From Spartinivicinus ruber (GTDB lineage Bacteria; Pseudomonadota; Gammaproteobacteria; Pseudomonadales; Zooshikellaceae), in the NCBI RefSeq assembly GCF_011009015.1, contig NZ_CP048878.1, forward strand, positions 478,501-542,500: a stretch of 64,000 bases of DNA, read 5' to 3'. Position 1 is the first letter of the stretch. Each line of letters begins with the position of its first letter. Positions 35,787 through 45,142 of this stretch are shown piece by piece. A program made the translations under genes and the position numbers. Under the pieces are notes generated by a model. That model saw nothing but the letters and a program-made list of their open reading frames with translations. It ran no database searches and was not told the origin of the DNA.

Positions 35787-36848
35787 TTATTGGCCGGCAC
35801 CGAAAACTACTTTGTTAGACTGTTGGGATTTGTAAAGTACTTCTTCAGCCATATGATCGGCTATTTCGCTACTAGGCATATTTTGGTTGAGAGAACGTTT
35901 GAGCAGAGTATTAAGGGTTATACCAATCTCCTCTATTTTCTTTTTAATGGCGTCCAGCTTAGCGCCTTTATGTTGTAGTGCAACAAACATCAAACCACCT
36001 GCATTGATTAAGTAATCAGGCGCATACAAAATATTCCGTTGATGAATAATTTCACCACAATGAGGTAGTGCCAGTTGATTATTGGCTGACCCTGCGACTA
36101 TCTGACAGTTTAATTCATCGATAGTGGTTTTGGTGAGAATGCTACCCAGGCCGCAAGGGCTGAAGATATCGCAGTGGACTTTATGAATAGCGTCCGCCGG
36201 TGCTGCAGTGGCATTAAATTCATTAACGCAACGGGCTAGCTTGGATTTATCAATATCTGCCACGGTGAGCTTAGCGCCAGTTTCATATAATAGCCTGGCA
36301 AGCTCATAACCTACGTTACCTAGCCCTTGAATGGCGACATGAACGCTTTGCAGGTTAGTTGCACTGTGCCCTTTGAGCTTTAAGCAGGCTTTTATCCCAG
36401 TAAAAACTCCTAATGCAGTAAACGGTGCTGGATTACCAGTAGCAGACGTGCAAGTAACATAATGGCTTTGAGTGGCAGCCGCATCCATATCTTCTGTGGT
36501 GGTACCTGCATCCATTGCAGTGATATAGCGTCCTCCCAATTCATTGACAAAACGACCGAAGGCTTCGAACAGCAAAGTACGATCATGAATTTTAGCTGGT
36601 TTCAAAATGACGGCTTTACCACCTCCAAGTGGCAAGTTAGCTAAAGCAGCTTTATAGCTCATCCCTTTAGCTAGACGGATAGCGTCATCAATTGCTTGGT
36701 CAGTACTTTGGTATTCAATAATCCGGCATCCACCAAGAGCTGGGCCTAACCGGGTATTGTGAATTGCAATAATGGCTTTTAAGCCCGTTTGCTCATCGTA
36801 TTTAAAGTGAAGATCGTTCACTCTAGCAGTTGTCATGCGTTTAAACAT
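35787..36848 (-). CDS. ldh: Leucine dehydrogenase
   Basis: This enzyme oxidatively deaminates leucine (and valine, isoleucine) to the keto acid with NAD. From ATG36848 (GGAGG nine bases upstream) it has 353 residues. The Glu/Leu/Phe/Val dehydrogenase signature LPLGGGKAVI carries catalytic Lys78, GPALGGCRI binds substrate and VAIQGLGNVGYELARLL is the NAD-binding Rossmann motif (about 175-191). A longer frame from 36878 has no ribosome site. Placed at the head of the 2-oxoacid dehydrogenase operon, it supplies that complex with branched-chain keto acids. A small palindrome ACCTG-TGTT-CAGGT (36910-36923) lies in the promoter region. Confidence 0.93.
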   Translation of the reverse strand: MFKRMTTARVNDLHFKYDEQTGLKAIIAIHNTRLGPALGGCRIIEYQSTDQAIDDAIRLAKGMSYKAALANLPLGGGKAVILKPAKIHDRTLLFEAFGRFVNELGGRYITAMDAGTTTEDMDAAATQSHYVTCTSATGNPAPFTALGVFTGIKACLKLKGHSATNLQSVHVAIQGLGNVGYELARLLYETGAKLTVADIDKSKLARCVNEFNATAAPADAIHKVHCDIFSPCGLGSILTKTTIDELNCQIVAGSANNQLALPHCGEIIHQRNILYAPDYLINAGGLMFVALQHKGAKLDAIKKKIEEIGITLNTLLKRSLNQNMPSSEIADHMAEEVLYKSQQSNKVVFGAGQ

Positions 36849-37051
36849 AACGGGATCCTCCGTTTCCGCTAAACACATTAGGTTTTTAACCTGTATGTAA
36901 CTTTAGTATACCTGTGTTCAGGTTTGCTTTCGTTTTAGCTGTAAGTCAGGAAGCTGTTTTTTTGGCTGGCGAGTAAATTAACACTTACACTTAGTAGTGT
37001 TCTCTAATGGCTACTATAAACTAGGTAGCAGTGACTTGTATGGAGTAGCTG

Positions 37052-37402
37052 ATGACAGATGGCCAACACGACGAACGGAGGAGTTTGCCAAGGAAACGAC
37101 TAAAAAATTGTCGTGTGGAAGTGGTAAGCCAGCAAACAGGGAAAGCTCTTGGGAAAGTGTTTGATATCAATATAAAAGGTTTTATGCTGCTTTCGCCTGA
37201 TAAAGTTGAGCTTTATGAACAACTTGCATTAGCCTTTGTGCTTCCTGATGGGCAGGAAAATGGAACCCAAATAAACTTCGAAGCGGAGTGTATGTGGTGC
37301 CAAGGTTCAAATTTTTCCAGTGACTTTGGCGCTGGCTTTGAGTTTAAGCGCATTAAAAAATCCCACCTGCCTATACTCAAAGCCTTTATTGATGAGTTTT
37401 AG
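37052..37402 (+). CDS. PilZ-domain c-di-GMP-binding protein
   Basis: A 116-residue single-domain PilZ protein. The c-di-GMP binding residues are in RRSLPRKRLKNCRVEV (R-x-x-x-R form, residues 10-15) and in the D-x-N/S-x-x-G segment VFDINIKGFML (about 42-52). GGAG lies six bases before the ATG. It is a probable downstream effector of c-di-GMP; the target is unknown. It converges with the Lrp-type gene with only four bases between stops. Confidence 0.9.
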   Translation: MTDGQHDERRSLPRKRLKNCRVEVVSQQTGKALGKVFDINIKGFMLLSPDKVELYEQLALAFVLPDGQENGTQINFEAECMWCQGSNFSSDFGAGFEFKRIKKSHLPILKAFIDEF

Positions 37403-37406
37403 CTTA

Positions 37407-37904
37407 TTAAGCTGGGTCTTCAAGAATAGGGATTGTTAAGGTTTCTTTTAATTCTTCCATGACAATATAGCTTTTTGACTCTCTCACTCCTGGCAATTTG
37501 AGTAGAATATCTCCCAGTAGCTCACGATAAGATGCCATTTCCGAAATGCGGGCTTTAATCAAATAATCAAAATCACCCGACACTAGATGGCATTCTAAAA
37601 CATGAGGAAGCTTTATTACGGCACGGCGAAATTCATCAAATATATCGGCAGACTTTGAATATAAACAAATTTCCACAAACACTAACAAGCCAGCTTGAAG
37701 TAATTGAGGGTTTAGCTTTGCAGCATAGCCTTCAATATAACCTTCCCGTTCCAGCCGTTTAACACGTTCGAGGCAGGGGGTTGTACTTAGTCCTACTTTA
37801 TCAGCTAAGTCTACATAGGATATTCGACCATCTTCTTGTAATATTCGCAGAATATTTCTATCGATTCGATCTAACTGACGGCTGGTTTCTCGTTTATTTC
37901 TCAT
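37407..37904 (-). CDS. dadR: Lrp/AsnC-family regulator (DadR-like)
   Basis: A 165-residue feast/famine regulator: N-terminal HTH (LDRIDRNILRILQEDGRISY, GLSTTPCLERVKRLEREG) and C-terminal RAM ligand-binding domain (VLECHLVSGDFDYLIKARI). It is transcribed divergently from dadA, 158 bases away, as dadR is in Pseudomonas, where it activates dadAX in response to L-alanine. The ligand here is inferred from that context. Confidence 0.88.
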   Translation of the reverse strand: MRNKRETSRQLDRIDRNILRILQEDGRISYVDLADKVGLSTTPCLERVKRLEREGYIEGYAAKLNPQLLQAGLLVFVEICLYSKSADIFDEFRRAVIKLPHVLECHLVSGDFDYLIKARISEMASYRELLGDILLKLPGVRESKSYIVMEELKETLTIPILEDPA

Positions 37905-38062
37905 TGCTATCTAAATTGGCCGATGCTGTTACAGTTCAATGTAATTTATTTTTTAAAAAAGTACCACATTTGTTGTCTGGCGTATTCGGTTGTAATGGGT
38001 TTGTTTTATTATTGCAAGCTTATGGGCACTTCAAATAATACCAAACTCAAATAGGGGGTAGA

Positions 38063-39319
38063 GTGAAGGTAGTCGTCTTAGGTTGTGGAGTTATTGGAAT
38101 ATCAACCGCTTATTATTTAGCAAAGCAGGGCCATCAGGTTACAGTGGTCGATCGTCAGCCGGGACCTGCTTTAGAAACCAGTTTTGCTAACGCCGGACAA
38201 ATTTCCCCTGGTTATGCGGCTCCTTGGGCGGCTCCAGGGATTCCCTTAAAAGCAGTAAGGTGGATGTTACAAAGCCATTCACCACTGGTTATTCACCCTA
38301 AATTAGACTCTTTATTTTGGCGTTGGCTATGGCAAATGTTATCTAATTGCAACAATCAGCATTATGCTACCAATAAGGCCAGAATGGTACGACTGGCGAC
38401 TTATAGTAAACAATGTCTGATTACTTTAAGGAAAGAGTTAGATCTTTGTTACGAGGGGCGCTCTTTGGGTACCTTGCAGTTATTTAGAACCGCTAAGCAG
38501 CTGCGTGCAATTGAAAAAGACATTAAGGTGCTTGAGCAATATCAGGTTCCGTATGAATGTTTAGACGTTGCTGGCTGTGTTAAAGCTGAGCCTGCCTTAA
38601 GTTATCAGCAACATAAAATAGTAGGTGGTTTACGTTTGCCTCAGGATGAAACTGGCGATTGTTATTTATTTAGCCAGGCATTATTGAAGCAGGCAACGCA
38701 GCTTGGAGTTAGCTTTTTATTTAACAAAAAAATTCTTGGCATTAATGCAACGACTTCCGAGGTTAAAAATCTGGTCTTGGAAGATGGTGTTATTGAAGGT
38801 GATTGCTATATCGTCGCTTTGGGAGCTTTTAGTCCTGCATTGTTAACCTGGTTGGATATTAAATTACCAATTTATCCAGTAAAAGGTTATTCGCTGACAA
38901 TACCTATCGAAAATTCTGAGATGGCACCTTGCTCTACAGTAATGGACGAAACTTATAAAGTTGCCATGACTCGGTTTGATCAGCGGCTGAGAGTTGGCGG
39001 TACAGCAGAACTGGCAGGGTTTGATCTTTCTTTGCAGGAATCAAGACGCAAAACCCTTGCCCATGTTGTCTCAGATTTATTTCCGAAGGCAGGCAATGTG
39101 ACAGAAGGGGAGTTTTGGAGCGGTTTACGACCAATGACACCAGACGGAACCCCAGTTGTCGGTCCAACTCCATTGAATAACTTATATTTAAATACAGGAC
39201 ATGGTACGTTAGGCTGGACTATGTGTTGTGGCTCAGCCAAGTTGTTAGCCGATCAAATAATGGGTAATACCCCAGAAATTGATCCTGAAGGGTTAGCTAT
39301 CTGTCGCTACAGTAAATAA
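38063..39319 (+). CDS. dadA: D-amino acid dehydrogenase
   Basis: DadA is a membrane-associated FAD enzyme that oxidises D-alanine to pyruvate and ammonia, feeding electrons to quinone. It has 418 residues. The N-terminal FAD-binding motif is VVLGCGVIGISTAYYLAKQG; SFANAGQISPGYAAPWAAPG is the DadA signature and FWSGLRPMTPDGTPVVGPT the C-terminal FAD block. The start is GTG38063 behind GGGGGTA. It is followed by dadX, giving the L-alanine to D-alanine to pyruvate route. Confidence 0.95.
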   Translation: MKVVVLGCGVIGISTAYYLAKQGHQVTVVDRQPGPALETSFANAGQISPGYAAPWAAPGIPLKAVRWMLQSHSPLVIHPKLDSLFWRWLWQMLSNCNNQHYATNKARMVRLATYSKQCLITLRKELDLCYEGRSLGTLQLFRTAKQLRAIEKDIKVLEQYQVPYECLDVAGCVKAEPALSYQQHKIVGGLRLPQDETGDCYLFSQALLKQATQLGVSFLFNKKILGINATTSEVKNLVLEDGVIEGDCYIVALGAFSPALLTWLDIKLPIYPVKGYSLTIPIENSEMAPCSTVMDETYKVAMTRFDQRLRVGGTAELAGFDLSLQESRRKTLAHVVSDLFPKAGNVTEGEFWSGLRPMTPDGTPVVGPTPLNNLYLNTGHGTLGWTMCCGSAKLLADQIMGNTPEIDPEGLAICRYSK

Positions 39320-39349
39320 GTAAGGTAGTAATAGTGGTAATTAAACTTC

Positions 39350-40435
39350 ATGAGTCGTCCTACCAAAGCGGTCGTTAATTTAACTGCTATTCGCCATAAT
39401 TATCAGTTGGCGAAGCAATTGATCAAACAACCAGCACTTGCTGTTATTAAAGCCGATGCATATGGGCATGGTGCAACTGCCGTAGCTGAGGCGTTGCAAG
39501 ATATTGCTGATGGCTATGCAGTGGCTTGTATTGAAGAGGCGCTGCAGCTACGTAAAGTTGGTATTAGCCGACCAGTTTTACTACTGGAAGGTTTTTTTGA
39601 AAAAGATGAGTTGGCTATAATTGCCGAGCAGCAGTTTATTTGCGTTATACATAATCTTTGGCAGCTTCAATGCTTATTAAATACAATTCTAAGCAAACCA
39701 ATATCAGTTTGGTTAAAGCTTGATAGTGGTATGCATCGTTTGGGGTTGTCAGCAGAAAACTTTTTAACCGCTTATCAGCAATTAATTCAATCGCCTAATG
39801 TGCAGCAGGTGGTGTGTATGACTCACATGGCCTGTGCTGACGAACCTGGAAATAGTATGACTCGGGTTCAATTAGCCCACTTCAATAAGTTGATTGAGCC
39901 TTTTAATCCGCCAATGAGTGTGGCTAATTCGGCAGCAATATTGGCCTGGCCAGAAACCTATTTAGGCTGGGGAAGGCCAGGCATTATGCTTTATGGTGCA
40001 TCACCATTTATGCAAAATCAGCCCAAGTCTACTAAAGCTTTGCAAGCTGCGATGACACTGCAGTCAGCGTTAATAGCTATAAAAACCGTACAAAAAGGCG
40101 ATACTGTTGGCTACGGTGCAACTTACCAAGCTCCAGAGACAATGCTTGTGGGTGTCGTGGCTATTGGGTATGGTGATGGCTATCCCCGTCATGCCAAGTC
40201 GGGCACTCCTTTATTAGTCAATGGTGTTCGCTGTCCGCTAATTGGTCGGGTGTCTATGGACATGCTGGCTGTTGATTTGCGCCCAGTAGCCAATGCTCAA
40301 TTAAATGACCTGGTGGTGTTATGGGGAGAGGCGCTACCAGCTCATGAGGTGGCAGTGTGGGCAGATACAATACCCTATGAGCTTTTTACGGGAATTACTC
40401 GACGTATAAAAGTGGAATATATCTCTGGGAAATAA
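39350..40435 (+). CDS. dadX: Catabolic alanine racemase
   Basis: This PLP enzyme interconverts L- and D-alanine. It has 361 residues, with PLP lysine Lys34 in AVIKADAYGHGA, the catalytic Tyr in VGYGATYQAPE (about 252) and the C-terminal RVSMDMLAVDL block. It lies 30 bases after dadA, so it is the catabolic isozyme; a separate biosynthetic alr would be elsewhere. Confidence 0.94.
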   Translation: MSRPTKAVVNLTAIRHNYQLAKQLIKQPALAVIKADAYGHGATAVAEALQDIADGYAVACIEEALQLRKVGISRPVLLLEGFFEKDELAIIAEQQFICVIHNLWQLQCLLNTILSKPISVWLKLDSGMHRLGLSAENFLTAYQQLIQSPNVQQVVCMTHMACADEPGNSMTRVQLAHFNKLIEPFNPPMSVANSAAILAWPETYLGWGRPGIMLYGASPFMQNQPKSTKALQAAMTLQSALIAIKTVQKGDTVGYGATYQAPETMLVGVVAIGYGDGYPRHAKSGTPLLVNGVRCPLIGRVSMDMLAVDLRPVANAQLNDLVVLWGEALPAHEVAVWADTIPYELFTGITRRIKVEYISGK

Positions 40436-40500
40436 ATTGCAATAACAAGTTTTTTAATTACGGAAAAAGCTAAATAGAAACTATTTGATCTAAGCCCTTC

Positions 40501-40542
40501 AAATGATTGTTGTAACGGTTAACTTAAAAAAATGATTGTTGT
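40501..40542 (+). promoter_or_regulatory. Direct repeats upstream of the aldehyde dehydrogenase gene
   Basis: AAATGATTGTTGT occurs at 40501 and, with one base shift of context, at 40529-40542; CAATTG is also repeated at 40555 and 40575. They may be regulator sites in the 230-base gap. No strong promoter was seen. Confidence 0.25.
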
Positions 40543-40666
40543 CTAAATAGTAAACAATTGGGTGCGGCTGTTCACAATTGACCTGAAAAGGGTTTTGCGT
40601 GTGTTAACATTTAGCGGTATTGTTTGGCGAATTATTTGTGAGAAATAAGGCCTTTGAGGAGTCTGT

Positions 40667-42031
40667 ATGAAGCTCCAGTCTGTAAATCCTTTTAACCAAG
40701 ATCTGCTTGCCGAATTCGAAGTGTTTGATAATAACAGTTTGGAGCAAGCTATTACTGAAGCTAATCGGGGCTTTGGCCTGTGGCGTCAGTTTACTTATAG
40801 TAAGCGGGCCGATGCGGTAAAAAGGTTAGCCAGTCTTTTAAAAAAACAGCGTGACTCGCTTGCAAAATTAATTACCTGCGAGATGGGTAAGCTTTATAAA
40901 GAAGCATTGGCAGAAATTGATAAATGTGCATTGGCTTGTGAATATTATGCTGATAATGCTGAGCAAATGTTAGCACCAGTGCAAGCGACAACAGATGCAA
41001 GCCGCAGTTATATCACTTATCAGCCACTTGGCGTTATTATGGCAGTAATGCCTTGGAATTTTCCTTTTTGGCAGGTTTTTCGATTTTTAGTTCCTGTGCT
41101 AATGGCGGGTAATACCGCAGTGTTAAAACATGCTTCTAATGTTCCACAATGTGCCTTGGCGATTGAAAAATTAGTAAAAGAGGCTGATTTGCCGGACGGG
41201 TGTTTTCGTACCTTAATGGTAGGCTCCAATAAAGTGGAGCAAATTATTGCAGATAAACGGATTAAAGGTGTAGCACTCACGGGGAGTGAGTTAGCAGGAC
41301 GGCAAATAGCCAAAGTGGCTGGCTACAATATTAAAAAATCTGTGATGGAGTTGGGTGGATCCGATGCATTTATAGTTTTGGATGATGTAGATTTAAATTT
41401 AGCTATTCCTACAGCCGTTACATCTCGGTTTATGAATGCAGGGCAAACCTGTATTTCTGCCAAGCGGTTTATTGTTCAGTCATCCATTGCTGAACAGTTT
41501 GTTGAACAATTTAAACAAGCTGTTGGTCAATTAACTCTGGGCGATCCGTTAGACCCTGCAACAACTTTAGCCCCAATGGCACGTAATGATTTACGTTCTG
41601 AATTACATCAACAAGTCACTCACTCGTTAAAACAAGGTGCAGTTAATTTATTAGGCTGTGAACGAGGAGAGGGGGACGGTAATTTCTATCAGGCTTCAAT
41701 TTTGGGTAGTGTTAAACCGGGTATATTAGCTTACCAAGAAGAAATATTTGGGCCTGTTGCTAGTATTATTGAAGTAGCTGATGACCAAGAAGCAATAGCA
41801 GTTGCCAATGATAGCCCATTTGGTCTTGGCGCTAGTATTTGGAGTCAGGATAACGAGCGAGCAGAACAAATAGCTTTATCACTTGAGGTAGGTAATGCAT
41901 TTATCAATGGTTTGGTAAAAAGTGATGTTCGATTACCTTTCGGTGGAGTTAAGCGTTCTGGTTATGGGCGTGAGCTTGCTGCAGAAGGAATTAAAGAGTT
42001 CACTAATATAAAATCCGTTTGGATAAAATAA
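40667..42031 (+). CDS. sad: Succinate-semialdehyde dehydrogenase (Sad/YneI type)
   Basis: A 454-residue NAD(P)-dependent aldehyde dehydrogenase closest to E. coli Sad/YneI, which oxidises succinate semialdehyde to succinate. Catalytic residues are Glu228 (MELGGSDAF) and Cys262 (NAGQTCISAKRF). VMPWNFPFWQV and the terminal LPFGGVKRSGYGRELAAEGI are typical. The polyamine genes 20 kb downstream could supply such a substrate (GABA route), but there is no direct linkage. A strong terminator follows. Confidence 0.88.
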   Translation: MKLQSVNPFNQDLLAEFEVFDNNSLEQAITEANRGFGLWRQFTYSKRADAVKRLASLLKKQRDSLAKLITCEMGKLYKEALAEIDKCALACEYYADNAEQMLAPVQATTDASRSYITYQPLGVIMAVMPWNFPFWQVFRFLVPVLMAGNTAVLKHASNVPQCALAIEKLVKEADLPDGCFRTLMVGSNKVEQIIADKRIKGVALTGSELAGRQIAKVAGYNIKKSVMELGGSDAFIVLDDVDLNLAIPTAVTSRFMNAGQTCISAKRFIVQSSIAEQFVEQFKQAVGQLTLGDPLDPATTLAPMARNDLRSELHQQVTHSLKQGAVNLLGCERGEGDGNFYQASILGSVKPGILAYQEEIFGPVASIIEVADDQEAIAVANDSPFGLGASIWSQDNERAEQIALSLEVGNAFINGLVKSDVRLPFGGVKRSGYGRELAAEGIKEFTNIKSVWIK

Positions 42032-42053
42032 GTCTTACATCTGGTCCTCCCTA

Positions 42054-42093
42054 AAGGCTGTCAGTAAAAAGAATTTTTAGTGACAGTCTTTTT
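42054..42093 (+). terminator. Rho-independent terminator after the aldehyde dehydrogenase
   Basis: AAGGCTGTCAGTAAAAA pairs with TTTTTAGTGACAGTCTT (about 15 pairs, minor mismatches) and ends in TTTTT. Positioned 22 bases past the stop. Confidence 0.85.
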
Positions 42094-42163
42094 ACCTTCC
42101 CTGCACTTGCCTAAGTGCTAAGCTTATAAAAGTGTAAATGAACTAAAGGAAGGGGGAAGGCTT

Positions 42164-42847
42164 ATGTTTCGCCACGCTATCATTGATCTTTTTGCCCGTT
42201 CACCTTTCCACCCTATTCAACAACACATGGTTAAAGTCCTTAGCTGTGTTGAGCTTCTACCTAAATTTATGCAAGCAGCTGCAGGTGATGACTGGGAAGA
42301 AGCTGCTGTTATAGAGCGGCATATTTATGAGCTTGAACATGAAGCCGATGAACTGAAAAAAGAAATCCTCCAACGACTACCAGCTGGAATTTTAACCCCT
42401 GTACCCCGAGAGTTATTATTTAAACTAGTTTATGATCAAGACGAAGTTGCTAATATTGCAGATAATATTACCACCCGAATTATTTCCCGCCAGTTAGTTA
42501 TTCCTGAAAAAGTGATTAGTCCACTCAGTCAATTTGTAAAGGTGGTGGTTGATACCACGACCTTAGCTCATCGTTGTGTTGGGGAGTTAGATGATCTATT
42601 GGAAACAGGCTTTAGAGGCAAAGAAGCTGATATTATTTCAGAAATGACCCAAGAAGTAGAAGATTTAGAAGATACTGCTAGAACCCAGTTAAGAGAAAAT
42701 CGTAAAGTAATTTATAGCCTTGAAGACCAGCTTAATTCATTGGATGCTGTTTGTTTATACCGAGTGGTTGACGATTTAGCTGAACAGGCATCAGCTGCCA
42801 GAAGTATCGCCATGCAGCTGGAATTGATGGTAGTAAAATCCAGTTAG
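42164..42847 (+). CDS. DUF47 family PhoU-like protein
   Basis: A 227-residue all-helical protein of the TIGR00153/DUF47 group, cytoplasmic and PhoU-like, usually encoded next to a PiT low-affinity phosphate transporter that it regulates. Signature stretches are RSPFHPIQQHMVKVLSCVEL, HIYELEHEADELKKEILQRL and LVYDQDEVANIADNI with the acidic E-x-x-x-D metal-binding pattern. Here the next gene is an acetyltransferase, not pit, so the usual partner is missing from the locus. Confidence 0.88.
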   Translation: MFRHAIIDLFARSPFHPIQQHMVKVLSCVELLPKFMQAAAGDDWEEAAVIERHIYELEHEADELKKEILQRLPAGILTPVPRELLFKLVYDQDEVANIADNITTRIISRQLVIPEKVISPLSQFVKVVVDTTTLAHRCVGELDDLLETGFRGKEADIISEMTQEVEDLEDTARTQLRENRKVIYSLEDQLNSLDAVCLYRVVDDLAEQASAARSIAMQLELMVVKSS

Positions 42848-42968
42848 TTATTCTTAGCTTCAGATACCAGCTGTTAATTTCACTTGTATTAATGCGCAAT
42901 CCTGTAGGAATACATTTTTTGGCAGTATAATACTGTAAAAATTATACGAAACCTGTAGGAGAGAGTTG

Positions 42969-43412
42969 ATGGAAGTTAGAAAAGCAACACTAGAAAATCT
43001 TAACCAGGTTGCTATTTTGTTCGACAAATACCGTCAGTTTTATAAGCAAGCTACTGATTTAACCTCATCTACAGCCTTTATTAAGGAAAGGCTAGTAAAT
43101 AAAGACTCAGTGATATTTTTAGCATTCGTTAACAACCAATCTGTGGGGTTCACCCAGCTTTATCCTGCGTTTTCATCTGTAGCCATGAAACGAATGTGGT
43201 ATCTTAATGACTTATATGTGCACCCTGATTACCGTAAAAAAGGTATAGCAGAGGCGCTATTGGAGCAAGCTCAACAATTAGCACTTGATACTGATGCATT
43301 AACAGTCAAACTTGCGACAGCCGTAGATAATAATGAAGCAAAAGCTTTATATGAAAAAGTGGGGTATCAAAAAATCACTGCTTTTGATCATTATTCGAGG
43401 AAGGTTGGGTAG
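42969..43412 (+). CDS. GNAT family N-acetyltransferase
   Basis: A 147-residue acetyl-CoA-dependent acetyltransferase. Motif A is LNDLYVHPDYRKKGIAEALLEQA (acetyl-CoA loop R-K-K-G-I-A); the C-terminal DNNEAKALYEKVGYQKITAF is motif B. The start is ATG42969 with GGAG eight bases upstream. The substrate is unknown. Confidence 0.9.
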   Translation: MEVRKATLENLNQVAILFDKYRQFYKQATDLTSSTAFIKERLVNKDSVIFLAFVNNQSVGFTQLYPAFSSVAMKRMWYLNDLYVHPDYRKKGIAEALLEQAQQLALDTDALTVKLATAVDNNEAKALYEKVGYQKITAFDHYSRKVG

Positions 43413-43423
43413 TTGCTAAACAG

Positions 43424-43461
43424 AACATAATCTACATGGATATACATGTAGATATTATGTT
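43424..43461 (+). terminator. Hairpin after the GNAT gene
   Basis: AACATAATCTACATG pairs with CATGTAGATATTATGTT (two-base bulge). There is no T-run, so its role as a terminator is uncertain. Confidence 0.4.
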
Positions 43462-43556
43462 AAGTCTGGTTATGTAATGTTATTGGTTATGTCTTATTTG
43501 TAGTATTTATTTTATAGTGTTGTCTCTATGAGCTTTTATATTTTGAAAAGAGTAAT

Positions 43557-44141
43557 ATGAGTAATAGTGACATAGCAGCAGTAACTAGCATAAGTGATAG
43601 TATAGAAACCAATAATCTCCAGTCAAATTACCAAATCATTAGCTTGGGGGCAGTTGTCTATCAGCAGTCTACTAATAAAGACTTAATATCTGATGATAGT
43701 GAGACTCAAAGCTTATTTGGTGAAATTGAATATGGATTAACCATTACAGCTAAGAGTAATGACGATACTGCAAAAATTGATGAGTTTTTTCAATCTACAC
43801 CTACAGTTGAATTGAGTACAAATAATGACGATTTCGACTACCTGACTGGAAATGAGTACAATAATCTTTCAGGTGCAGGTGACTCAGACTACCTTTTAGG
43901 TGGTGCTGGTAATGATATCCTTTTAGGTAATGATTCATATTATCAGGAAGGTGTTAGCAGCTTGATTGATCCAGTTTCAGAAGAGAGTGAGTTAAGTGCT
44001 TATCAAGTGGATGACCTGATTCAGTCGATGGCTAGTTTTAATCAAAGAGAGGCTGCTACAGCTATTATTACAGCAGATGGTGGGTTAACTGATATTGATG
44101 GAACCATAGGATTGTTGCCAACAACTAGTTTACCTCAGTAA
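43557..44141 (+). CDS. Small RTX-repeat-like protein
   Basis: A 194-residue acidic protein I cannot place in a named family. Around residues 98-123 it has hemolysin-type Ca-binding repeats: YLTGNEYNNLSGAGDSDYLL, then GGAGNDILLGND, one good nonapeptide and two weaker ones. There is no signal peptide; RTX proteins are normally type I substrates with a C-terminal signal, and this C-terminus (DGTIGLLPTTSLPQ) does not look like one. The N-terminus (MSNSDIAAVTSISDSIETNN) is low-complexity. It could be a small type I substrate or a fragment of a larger RTX protein. Confidence 0.72.
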   Translation: MSNSDIAAVTSISDSIETNNLQSNYQIISLGAVVYQQSTNKDLISDDSETQSLFGEIEYGLTITAKSNDDTAKIDEFFQSTPTVELSTNNDDFDYLTGNEYNNLSGAGDSDYLLGGAGNDILLGNDSYYQEGVSSLIDPVSEESELSAYQVDDLIQSMASFNQREAATAIITADGGLTDIDGTIGLLPTTSLPQ

Positions 44142-44174
44142 TTTTATATAACGATTATTGATTTAGTAAAATAA

Positions 44175-44201
44175 AAAGAGGCTTATAGAACCAGCCTCTT
44201 T
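44175..44201 (-). terminator. Terminator of metF (bidirectional)
   Basis: AAAGAGGCT and AGCCTCTTT form the stem. On the minus strand it is followed by TTTATTTT directly after the metF stop; on the plus strand it follows the RTX-like gene. Confidence 0.8.
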
Positions 44202-45051
44202 ATTTCCCCAATCCTAAATTATTTACAATAGCCAAACTAGGCTCAGCCTGATTTAAGGTATAAAAGTGAATGCCTGGTACGCCTTGGCTGATTAATTTTT
44301 CACAAAGTTGAGTAATCACTTGTTCACCAAATTTTTTGATGCTGGTAGCATCATCACCGTAGGCTTCTAATTGTTTGCGAATCCAGCGAGGGATTTCTGC
44401 TCCACAGGCATCGCTAAAGCGGGCCAGTTTGGTATAGTTGGTGATTGGCATAATGCCGGGAATAATTGGCACGTCAATTTTCAGCTGTTGGCAACGTTCA
44501 ACAAAGTAAAAGTAACTATCAGCATTAAAGAAATATTGGGTAATGGCAGAGTTGGCACCTGCATCGATTTTGCGTTTAAAGTTTTCTAGATCTTTTTCGG
44601 CATTAGGCGCTTGAGGATGAACTTCTGGATAGGCTGCCACTTCTAAGTAAAATTGATCACCACTTTGTTCGCGAATAAACTCAACCAGTTCATTAGCATA
44701 ACGCATTTCGCCAGAAGCTAAGCCCATTCCAGAAGGCAAATCTCCTCTTAAGGCTACAATTCTTTTTATATCATGTTGTTGGTAAAGCGCTAATAATTCG
44801 GCTATTTCATTTTTATTCGCACCTATACAGGATAAGTGAGGTGCTGTTGGGATGTTAGTTAAATTTTTAATATCAAATACAGTTCCAGCTGTACGATCAC
44901 GGGTTGAACCTGCTGCGCCATAGGTTACAGAAAAAAATTCAGGATTGCTGGCAGCGAGTTTCTTGGCTGTATTTAACAGTTTTTCTGCACCATTATCGGT
45001 TTTTGCTGGGAAAAACTCAAAACTGATTGGAAGCGATGATTGTGTTTTCAT
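44200..45051 (-). CDS. metF: 5,10-methylenetetrahydrofolate reductase
   Basis: MetF reduces 5,10-methylene-THF to 5-methyl-THF, the methyl donor for methionine synthesis, using FAD. It has 283 residues; ISFEFFPAKTDNGAEKL (catalytic Glu in FEFFP), VTYGAAGSTRDRT, IVALRGDLP and SAITQYFFNADSYFYF are family blocks. It is the last of the methyl-cycle genes on the minus strand, 237 bases after ahcY, and that gap holds a possible RNA structure. Confidence 0.95.
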   Translation of the reverse strand: MKTQSSLPISFEFFPAKTDNGAEKLLNTAKKLAASNPEFFSVTYGAAGSTRDRTAGTVFDIKNLTNIPTAPHLSCIGANKNEIAELLALYQQHDIKRIVALRGDLPSGMGLASGEMRYANELVEFIREQSGDQFYLEVAAYPEVHPQAPNAEKDLENFKRKIDAGANSAITQYFFNADSYFYFVERCQQLKIDVPIIPGIMPITNYTKLARFSDACGAEIPRWIRKQLEAYGDDATSIKKFGEQVITQLCEKLISQGVPGIHFYTLNQAEPSLAIVNNLGLGK

Positions 45052-45142
45052 AATGTATTTATAAGCAATGTTGTTGCCTTCTCGGATAGGGTTGTTAGCT
45101 GTTGCGAAAGGGTGTTGAAAATATGCCTAGTGTTCGATATGG

